This document shows, piece by piece, positions 56,260 through 64,000 of a stretch of 64,000 nt of DNA. Below the pieces are notes generated by a model. That model was not told the DNA's origin and did not search any database. It saw nothing but the letters and a program-made list of their open reading frames with translations. The stretch covers positions 35,158,038 through 35,222,037 of the forward strand of contig CM063109.1 of NCBI GenBank assembly GCA_031841125.1. Reading direction: 5' to 3'. Numbering within the stretch: position 1 is the stretch's first letter; the number at the start of each line of letters is the position of its first letter. Origin of the DNA: Acanthococcus lagerstroemiae. Its lineage: Eukaryota > Arthropoda > Insecta > Hemiptera > Eriococcidae. Made by a program: the position numbers and the translations under genes.

Positions 56260-57470
56260 CTGGTTTGTATAGTTTTATATATGATCTAGTTGCTACCCCA
56301 TTTATTCCCCATCTATCTGTGACTTTAATACTGTTGTCTATTAAATAACTGGGTCCATGTATTGCCTAATATCCGATTTTTATTGATTTTTTTTATATTC
56401 ATTATATTAGTTAATATTTTGTATATCATTCTGTTTTCCTTGTTTTTAATGATATTTTTTCTTTGACTTTTTATCACCTTATGAATTATTGCCATCACAA
56501 TTTTGTCTTTGTTTGTTATGGTTTCCTTATTTAATATTCGTTTTTCATTTTTTTTCTTTTTTTTTTTTTTTTTTTTAAATAGAACTCTGCTAGCGGAGAT
56601 CTGTTTTCGTTTTTTCCTTTTGTTTTGCTTGCGTTTTCATTGATTTTTATTGAACTATTTTTTTATTGCTTTTGCCATTTGTTGATTTATATCTTCAATA
56701 CTAGTGTCTTCTATGTTGATTTTTTTTTATATATTCAGTGAGATTTTATAAGTAGCATATTTTATTTTGCCTTACGGATTTTTGTTAAATCATCATTCCT
56801 GTTACCCTGTACCCTGTCCTTGTCTTTTCCTTATTAATTGGTCAAGTTTTAAAGTACAATTTATCAGTATAAATTTCTTCGATATTTTGAAATCCGTTAT
56901 CGCTTCACTTTTATTTTGTACCAAAATGTCATTCATCTGATTTTTAGTTTCCAGATTCGGTGAAATCCATGTCCATTTATTTTTGTGTTTCTTTTTAAAC
57001 CGCGAATTTAATATCTTAAGGTCGTTTTCCTGACAGAATTGAATTTTGAAAATCTTCGTTAATACTTTTAAGGCCAAAATGGTATCCGACTTACTACTCT
57101 TTCTTCGCCTATCTCTCTTCTACCAGTCTGACTATCCATTATTATCAAATTCCTGTTTTTTACCTCTGCACTGGGTATTAATGTCATCTATGGACCTACT
57201 TAAATTTTTATAGAAATTTTCAGTTTCACTTAAATCTGAACCAAGAGTGAGCCGTGCACTTGTATTATATTTAAATTTATAATCCCTATTTTTTTTTATT
57301 TCTATAATTGCTATCTTGTCACTTATTGTCGTAAATTTCTCAATATATTTAGATGATGACGGTCCTCTTAGGAATCCCACACTTCTGTAGCCATCTGAAT
57401 TAGTATCGAAGAAGACACTGTCATTTTTGTATTTATTATTTCTTCTTTCATTCACTTTATTTCTCTTTTA
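56260..57470 (-). mobile_element. RTE-like LINE copy 2, inverted relative to copy 1
   Basis: Overlaps copy 1 in content: reversed 56260-56720 matches about 46794-47160, including the CTCCGCTAGCAGAGTTCTAT block next to an A-run and the CAGATAGATGGGGAATAAAT block. Unlike copy 1 it retains the endonuclease part upstream and lacks the RT palm. The two copies are about 9 kb apart in opposite directions. Confidence 0.8.
56802..57455 (-). pseudogene. LINE endonuclease fossil (APE type) of copy 2
   Basis: Minus reading: VGFLRGPSSSKYIEKFTTIS, DKIAIIEIKKN, then NDLKILNSRFKKKHKNKWTW, ISPNLETKNQMNDILVQNK and ITDFKISKKF. This is the order of the APE endonuclease of RTE/endonuclease-RT elements (GVGF, the WTWxSP region, then an IDYI-like site which here reads MNDIL). 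Frameshifts and stops lie between the pieces. Dead. Confidence 0.8.
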
Positions 57471-57559
57471 TTCATCATTTATTGCAAAACAATTATAAAA
57501 ATCAAATTGTGTGACCTGGAGCCTCCCTGTCGGTATCACAATTCGACATGTGATGCTAT

Positions 57560-58040
57560 TGGACGTTGGAAGCGGTAGTAGGAATTTCATTCCTGATACT
57601 GAAAAACAGAAAAATACAAATTTCGAAGTTTGGTATCTAGGGATAAGGTCGAAAGGGAGACATCCAGTTTACGAATTGGTATATGGGGATGTTCAGGAAC
57701 GGACTCGGGGGTGTTCTTCATTGTTCGCTAAATTCGTTGGGACCATGAACATGATGGAAATTCTACGTTCCTTTCTATAAGGCGTGTGTTAATTTATGGC
57801 AGAATAAAAGGTTATATGGAACCCTTATTTATGACATTTTGGGACAGTTACCGAAAAATCATAAGAGACCTTTTTTCTGTAAAATTCAATGAGGAACAAT
57901 TTTTGTTCGAAAAGTTTTTTCCTGTATTTGATATTTCCCGAGAATCTTGCGAAAAATTGATTGTCAGGCGTTCAGCCTTCTTGTGGGCTTTAGAACGTTC
58001 GAATTGAGGTGTAATTTTGGTACCTTAATGAGTACCATCG
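57560..58040 (+). repeat. Dispersed repeat copy, partner at 8.4-8.85 kb
   Basis: Shares ordered blocks with 8385-8850 (see that entry). The frame 57511-57780 is chance. Class unknown; about 49 kb from its partner and in the same orientation. Confidence 0.5.
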
Positions 58041-59440
58041 TCCAACCCTCTGTGCCAAAATTTTCTTCTCCAAGTATTGTCTCCCCCCGTTATTCCTATA
58101 CAGGTCTAGTTGTGGAATTAGACAGAAATAGCGTGTGGTTAGAGAGAGCTTTTACTCGCTGTATATTTTCTTCCTGTATTTTTCCGCATGTGTGCCGATC
58201 GCAAATAAAACTGTCTATAATTCCGAATGCGCCGCAGCGAAGAAAGAGTGAGAGGAGATGGAGCGAAGAACTGCATAGAAAAAGAGAGGCAGAGGAAGTG
58301 GAAAAAGGGGGGAGAGAGAAATAGCGCGCGAGAAAATAAATCCTTTAATCCGGTAAATACCGACGATCGTACTACAATAGAATATTCGCCCGTACAGATT
58401 TTCGCAATATGTGAAACACGATCGGAATCACCGAGAGCGTGTATCCAGCCAAGGTATATAATCGACTATTACGGGTTGAGATGAGAGTATGTGCGGCGGC
58501 GACGACGAAGAGGAGACTGTTCGACTGCGAGCAGACGGCGACGCGACGCGGCGACGGCGATTACGACGCCGACGGTGCTGATGCCGCCGCGCGTCGTATT
58601 AGAAAAGCACGCGATGTATTTTAGCCGAGGAAAATTGTAGCGGAAGCGAATTATTACGACGAAAGGAGACCGAAGACAAGACGGCGTCGACGACGGGGGC
58701 GGTGGCGGGACGGGATGCGGGCGCGACGCGGGTCACCGTCGCGTCGTGTGGAAATCGCGAGAGATGTGTATACAAGTTGCCGCGCGCGCGAAAAACGCGG
58801 AGTGACGGAGGTTAGCGCGAAGGTAAGGCGGGAGGGTAGCGTCGAGGGCGCGGGCGAAATCGAAGTGAGCGAGTGAGAGGAAGACGCGAACGTGAGGTGT
58901 GAGAGATAGAGCGAGAGAGAAGGAAAGAGTTAAGTATCCGACGGCAAGAACTACTTCGAGAGTAATCCGATTATTTTGGGAGGCCGGCGCGGGAGTAATG
59001 AGACGACGCGTTGCACGCCCCGAAGGCAGGGCGGGATAGCGAAACCGGGACACCGGGAATCGTGCGGGTGTTAGCAAGTCTGAGAGAGGAAATTGCTTAC
59101 GCGAATACACAACGGGGTAGTTTGGTGTGCGCACCCGCGACAGATGGAAAATCATCTTTTCTGAATGCGACAACTCGCAGGCGAAAACGATTTTTCGGCT
59201 GCTCTATATAAACGCCATTTATTGACTTCCCCTTCTCCCTCTCTCTCTCATCCTCCCCTCTCCCCACATACACACTCTGTCATTCTGAAAAGTTGAAACG
59301 TGAGAAAGCGACAATGTAATGTCCCCTTGTTGTCTATATCCACTAGAAAGAGAGCGAGGAAGAGAGAGAGTGAGTGGAGAAGAATGTAACGCTATGAACT
59401 ATTCGACCATTTACATCTCGTAAATTACTTAGTTGGATGT
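58041..59440 (+). promoter_or_regulatory. CpG-rich promoter-like island
   Basis: The most CpG-dense host-like part of the window (58480-59060, GACGACG/GCGACGCG-rich). On the + strand a TATATAA box lies at 59205-59211. A donor-like AAG|GTAAGG at 58822/58823 could end a 5' UTR exon starting in the island. It could be an alternative promoter of the proposed + strand gene or the promoter of another gene. Open frames on both strands are low-complexity Arg/Ala translations of the CpG text. Confidence 0.35.
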
Positions 59441-59990
59441 AATGTAAAACGTCTCGATCTGAAGGCGATGTACTCATTCTGACTCATTGGAAACGTGTTG
59501 AAACTCATTCACACTGATGTAGGGCATGTACGGCTCATCAGACGTCGATGAGTTGATATACATTCTACGCTGTCTTGTGCTCATTCAGAATCTTGTCAGA
59601 CTTCGTCGAATCGGTCGAATTGCGTTATAATTGGTTACTGCTCATTTGAGCTTCGATAAGATTCATTCAGACTCCTTCAGGACCCGTCCAAACTTAACAC
59701 CTTGTCACGACTTGTTCAGATTCAAATAAACTCTGTTCATACTTTTTCAGACACTTCAGTCTCGTTATAAGCGTTCTCACTTGAGAAGAGATACATTTGG
59801 ACTGAGTCGGGTCTTATTAAGTTGCTCATTTAGTCATTCAAACGAAATCAGACTGCGTTAAGATTCATGAAGACTTATTGTGACTGAGTTTTTATTCAGA
59901 CTGTGTTGAGACTCATCCGGACTCCATGGAGCTTCGTGGAGACTCATTGTGATTTGTCAGTGACTTATTCAAACTTTAGCATTTATATGA
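59440..59990 (+). repeat. Degenerate short-period array (CTCATTCAGACT), left part
   Basis: Irregular 11-14-nt repeats such as GACTCATTGG, ACTCATTCACACTG, GATTCATTCAGACTCCTTC and GACTCATCCGGACTCC. Continues at 61180 after a roughly 1.2 kb interruption. Confidence 0.65.
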
Positions 59991-60407
59991 TCAAAAGCTA
60001 ACCAACGGCCCGAGACTGATAAATATAGACGCAAATAGGAGGACACTTGGGGGTGGGGGAGCCTTTCTCTTCTAATAAAAAACTGAAAACTTATGCGAGT
60101 GAACGAATTTTTAATATTATTTTGATACTTGTCAGCCGCGTATGAGCTCCTCTCCCACTCCAGATCGGTTATTTGCGCTTATGCTCACGAACGGCCAAAT
60201 ACAAGGGAATAAAATGAATCTAGTGAACTTCCTGATATTGACAAGCGGCTCAAAAATAACGAACAGTCCAATATTGTAAAACAGTTCAAAACCAATAAAC
60301 AACTGAGAATAAACTTGACAGTTTGTAATCAAGATTCTTATAGATTAAATTATAACGTTATGTTAAGGTCAGACTCCCCCCCCCCCCTAATAATATTTGA
60401 AGAGTAA
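59991..60407. other. No gene; C-run at about 60375-60387
   Basis: Non-coding, between the array and the palindrome. No paired termini. Confidence 0.35.
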
Positions 60408-60622
60408 AGAATCAAAACTCACATTTGCCATTTTACTTAAAGGGCGCAAATAGGCAAAATACTGTACACGGGTGCAGGAATATCTTTGCTGCGCCTGTGA
60501 ATGTGCAATATGTGTAACATACTCCACGTTCACAGGCGCCGCAAAGATATTCCTGCACCCGTGTACAGTATTTTGCCTATTTGCGCCCTTTAAGTAAAAT
60601 GACAAATGTGAGTTTTGATTCT
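60408..60622. repeat. Near-perfect palindrome, 98-bp arms, 19-nt loop
   Basis: Left arm 60408-60505, right arm 60525-60622. I count 3 mismatches in 98 (about 97% identity). It contains AAAGGGCGCAAATAGGCAAA and GGTGCAGGAATATCTTTGC in each arm. Much better conserved than any other inverted repeat in the window. No protein; no TSD found. It may be a young foldback MITE or a recent inverted duplication. If transcribed, the RNA would fold into a long hairpin. Confidence 0.95.
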
Positions 60623-60624
60623 TC

Positions 60625-61110
60625 ATCCTTCATTTATTGCCTTATCAAGTTAAGTTGTCTATAAATTCTATTAGTTTATGTAGGTTTTCGAATTTAATGT
60701 CTAGATCTTCTGGGATAAATTGGCGTGTTGGTTTGTACAGAATGCAGCTTTGAAAAATGTGTTTAATTGAGTATGTTGAGTGTGGGAAAGCTGGACAATC
60801 AGGAGACGATTGTTGTAGGAAGATGTATTGATGGGTGGCCCGTGTGTGTCCGAGTAGTAATCGATTGGTCTTTTTTCCTCTGCAAGAGTTTGCTTGGCCT
60901 AGAGTTCTATTGCTGTTCCCACACTTGCAGGAGATTTTTACTGTCGGGGCGGCGTATAAGTCTGTAGGATTGATAACTGGTAGAAATTTGTCGCTTGCAT
61001 ATTTGGCAGCTCGGTCGACGATATCGTTACCTGTAATTCCTCTGTGGCTTGGAATCTACAGGAATTTCACAATACTTGGGTGTTTTTGGTTTGAAGAAGA
61101 TGGTGGAGTA
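60625..61110 (-). pseudogene. RNase H domain fossil of an I/Jockey-type LINE
   Basis: Minus reading: IVKFL-stop-IPSHRGITGNDIVDRAAK (TGG to TAG at the conserved Trp), then PTDLYAAPTVKI, NRLLLGHTRATHQYIFLQQS and a Cys-containing DCPAFPHST. This is the end of the RNase H fold and the zinc-motif region. Not the same copy as 51090-51760. Dead. Confidence 0.8.
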
Positions 61111-61179
61111 CGTAGTTTCTGTGGCATATCAAGACGTGTTCAGTTGTTGTGTTTTGCTGTATGTTCCTAAGCGACGTTT

Positions 61180-61990
61180 TTGAGTCTGTTGATCAACTTC
61201 TGCTGAGACTCATTTAGACTACGTTAGGACACTGAAAGACCCGTCAGACTTTTTGAAACTCTTGAAACTCTTTCAGAGCTCCGACTGTATTAAGGTTCAT
61301 TTAGATTTTCTAATATGACTCGTTGAGGCTCTTTGAGATCCTGCATGGACTCTTTCAGGCGTGTCTAATGACTTTTTAAGGTAAACTCAGTCAACATTTT
61401 CCTGAACGTTCAGACTTATTTTGACCCGTCCAGGATTCATTCAGACTATCAGTTTCTTAAAAACCTGTACACTTACGGGATTCTTCACTGGGTGGTCATT
61501 TTTGAAACTTTTCAATCATTTATCCCAACACCATTCGACTTTTTTCTCTCAGGACTAGGTGAGGTTCTTTGATACTCTTTTAAAAAGTTTTAAGACTTCA
61601 TAACACCTGTTAAAGACGATCAAGACTTTTTTCCATTATTCTATAATAATTCTCTTCCCCAGTTGTGTCGAACTCTTATGACTAGCTTTGATTCATGCTT
61701 ATTTGGATATCCTTTACGACTCTCCTAAACTTGTTTAAGACTTTTAAAACTTCCAAACTCGTTGAAGACTCACTAGGACTGTGACCCTACGAAGCTTGAT
61801 TTGGACCTTTAAAAACGTTTTTAGGTTTCTCATGATTCTTGAAGATTCTTTAAGATCCGCTGAGGACTCTTGCAATCTTTTTCAAGACTTTTCCGGTCTT
61901 GAGATTCGCCAAGACGTTTCGAGAATGATATGGAAAATGTTCAGATTCTTTCAGATTATTCAAGAATTCATGATGAGTGCTGGATTTTGA
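61180..61990 (+). repeat. Degenerate short-period array, right part
   Basis: Continues the 59440-59990 class: GAGACTCATTTAGACTACG, CAGACTTTTTGAAACTC, GACTCGTTGAGGCTC, AAGACTCACTAGGACTG. Gradually decays toward 61980. The single + frame 61781-61990 is a translation of the array. Confidence 0.6.
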
Positions 61991-62510
61991 CAGCGTGTGT
62001 CCGTAGGAATATAGTAGTTGAAAGTTGCTCCCCCCCCCCCATCACTTGCACTATTTTACCACTCATGTAAATCTAACATTCTGGAAATGGGAAAATGATA
62101 ACGGCGAGGGAAATAATTGACTGCCTACCAGTATGTCTTCTCTTTTTTCTATCGTTCTACTCTTGCAGGCTAGGTGGCCATCCTTTGGTTGACTAACTTA
62201 CCATTTGTCTCTCTATCTGGCTGAATCTTGAGATAACAGACTTGATTTCCGGGAGGTATCTCATCATTCTCGTCTACTTTCAATGGGATGAAGGCCTGGT
62301 TTTCCGTATCATTATGGATAGCTGCCTATTAATTTGCTACCCACGAATTACTCGAATTCATTGTATTATCTTACTGATCCATGAGACATTTTTAATTGAA
62401 GGATTCCGCTGTGGGTATACAGTTGGCCGCGTTGCCCTTCCTGGTTATCCACGCTGGGAGTCAGAACTTATATACGTACATTTTGGTATTTCAAGTGCAC
62501 ATTCAATGCT
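61991..62510. other. Non-coding; acceptor-like sequence at about 62168
   Basis: C-run near 62031-62040. CTATCGTTCTACTCTTGCAG ends near 62168 and looks like an acceptor, but in phase 2 the following frame stops after about nine codons. No gene called. Confidence 0.3.
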
Positions 62511-62545
62511 CTAACGTGCTATGTTTTTATTTTTTTCAGGTGAGT
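62511..62545 (+). promoter_or_regulatory. Putative recursive splice site (ratchet point) 2
   Basis: CTAAC at 62511-62515, then the tract TTTTTATTTTTTTC, then CAG|GTGAGT with the junction at 62539/62540. Branch A to AG is 25 nt. Same architecture as the site at 19893 and about 42.6 kb downstream of it. No exon sequence between acceptor and donor. Confidence 0.5.
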
Positions 62546-64000
62546 GTCGCGATTTCCTTATGATATCATGATTGAGGTTACAAAACTAACACTGTATTCG
62601 TAAGTACCTAGCAATAGAAGTACCTGACATTTTCAGTAGATAATTGAATTTTAGTGTGAATACTTATTGGGCCTCATTGCTCAATTTTTCCGTGTTTTTT
62701 TCTCTCAATTTGCTGGGAGCGTTGATACTTCGAAGTTCTGAAGGACTGGAGAGGAAATGGGGAAGAAAAACTATCGCCTAAAATGTGCTCGCATCTCAGA
62801 CAAAAATGTTTTACAATACGAACATTTAATTAAAAAATTGATAAGAGTCAGTTCGAGGTTTCTAGATTTTCCTGTATGCCTTTCCAGGCTTGAAAGAAAA
62901 AAAATTGTAATCGTGTTTTTGATCTTTAGGAATGGCTTCTATTCCCCTTCCTCTCTGTTGGTAGGCTCTGGTCCGGAGAGCTAATTCGTATTCCTTGTTC
63001 ATATTTATCAACTTCGAGAACGGATCGCGGCCCTGTGGATTATGGAATGCGCTTTCCACTTTTCAGGTTACATATGCTGGCATTAGAGTTATTATTGCAA
63101 GAGTGATGGACAGTGGCTGTACTTCCTCCAGTCAAGCCGTCACAGAGAGCGAGAATTCCGAAGCGATTCTAAGTCCTAAAATGCCATATCATGCTCGCCG
63201 TGCTCGTAGACTGGTGTATCAGATCGACCAAGTGTAATACGTATAATTCGCTTCCTCGCGAGTGCGTTCGAATATCGCGCATCAAAGCCATTAAGTTTAG
63301 TTTGCCCCCTCCCCCTGTTGAAGTCTTTTAATGTACAGGTTCTCGACATGGCCCCGTACTGTGTTCGTATTACAACGAAAACGAAATAAACAAAAATTAC
63401 ATACCAAATCCGTGTCCATTGGACGATATTACAATGCAACACTTAAACTGTTCACTCACTCTTCCTCTCCTGTTCACCTCTGTCTTTCCCCCATTTTTTA
63501 AAATCGTATATTCCTCTCTTCCTCCTCCCGTCAAGCTATGCGTGATGTGTGCTAAAAGCAAATCACCCTTCGGTCAGTTACCCTCCTGACATCTGGAAAC
63601 GTATAAACGTACTTACGGGCGTATGTGTACTCGTGTTCGGCGAGAGAGAAAGCTTGAGAGCGTGAGTGAGAGAGCGATGGTCACCCATAACCCATAACCA
63701 CGGTCGCCAACAATCGTATCTAATGGCTTTATTGGATAAAGCATTGTCGGCGCGAGCTCATCTATACCGGTGTGTGTATGTGTGGGAAGAGATATAAACA
63801 TTACAGAGCATATAAATACATTATTGTGTATGTATCGCGCGGAAACAGATACTAAAATGATAACTGCGCTAAATGGCGAAGGTAAGAGGGGCGAGAGAAG
63901 TCAAAAAGGGATCAATAAATACAAATAATACATGGAAAGGCGTAAATAATGCAGGCGCATTCGTTCCTCCTTCTCGGCTATTAGCTTCGTTCACCTGTAA
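62546..64000. other. Repeat-poor, CpG-richer end of the window
   Basis: No transposon ends. A possible acceptor CTTTCCACTTTTCAG at 63064 is followed by an open frame to 63237 (ending RRARRLVYQIDQV), but its open phase does not fit a phase-2 donor. A start-plus-donor pattern (ATG at 63857, GAAG|GTAAGA at 63881/63882) would give only eight residues in phase 1. Both are noted, neither called. Confidence 0.35.

Noticed and set aside
63857..63881. Start codon plus donor (GAAG|GTAAGA)
   Set aside because: Only eight residues, phase 1, and near the window edge; cannot be separated from chance.

Overview
The window looks like nuclear DNA of an insect or other arthropod. It is AT-rich, has no dense coding, and carries many eukaryotic transposons: an R1-clade-like LINE, RTE-like and RNase H-bearing LINE fragments, tRNA-headed SINEs, hAT and mariner remnants, MITEs and foldback elements. 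No bacterial operon, CRISPR array or rRNA gene is present. The order of insect cannot be fixed from the sequence. The window was read by eye, so repeat boundaries are approximate unless a target-site duplication (TSD) is given.

Host signal is sparse, but what there is lies on the + strand and fits together. A short candidate first coding exon (5685-5743; good start context, strong donor CCG|GTAAGT) is followed by about 58 kb with no convincing further exon. Inside that stretch, at 19892/19893 and 62539/62540, are two juxtaposed acceptor/donor sites (pyrimidine tract, YAG|GTGAGT). Each has a CTAAC branch-point match 25-28 nt upstream. This is the layout of recursive-splicing ratchet points known from giant insect introns. 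The working model is that most of the window is one very long first intron of a + strand gene. CpG-richer, repeat-poor islands (about 1-1240, 2930-3780, 17.3-18.6 kb, 22.85-23.4 kb, 32.8-33.8 kb, 40.1-41.0 kb, 44.7-45.5 kb, 52.3-53.1 kb, 58.1-59.4 kb, 62.5-64 kb) could be intronic regulatory elements or alternative promoters.

Layout. 0-5.6 kb: non-coding flank with a TA-flanked MITE and a four-unit repeat. 5.7-24 kb: intron start with foldback and hAT-like elements, a hAT transposase fossil, hAT MITEs, an RT fossil, two SINEs and the first ratchet point. 24.2-30.2 kb: a complete LINE on the minus strand, flanked by a 12-bp TSD and carrying three frameshifts; two short tails of the same family lie at 10.9 and 12.1 kb. 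30-46 kb: RT fossils, palindromic MITEs, a SINE and a TIR element holding a tRNA-Ser-like sequence. 46.4-50.8 kb: a Jockey-like fragment, then an RTE-like LINE broken by two insertions, one a 1.8 kb hAT-like element filled with a roughly 120-bp tandem array. 51-58 kb: an RNase H fossil, duplicated repeats, a nested mariner fossil and a second, inverted copy of the RTE-like LINE. 58-64 kb: a CpG-rich promoter-like island, a degenerate short-period array interrupted by a nearly perfect 98-bp-arm palindrome and another RNase H fossil, and the second ratchet point.

The only large protein-coding capacity belongs to mobile elements. Host annotation rests on splice-signal logic and needs transcript data.
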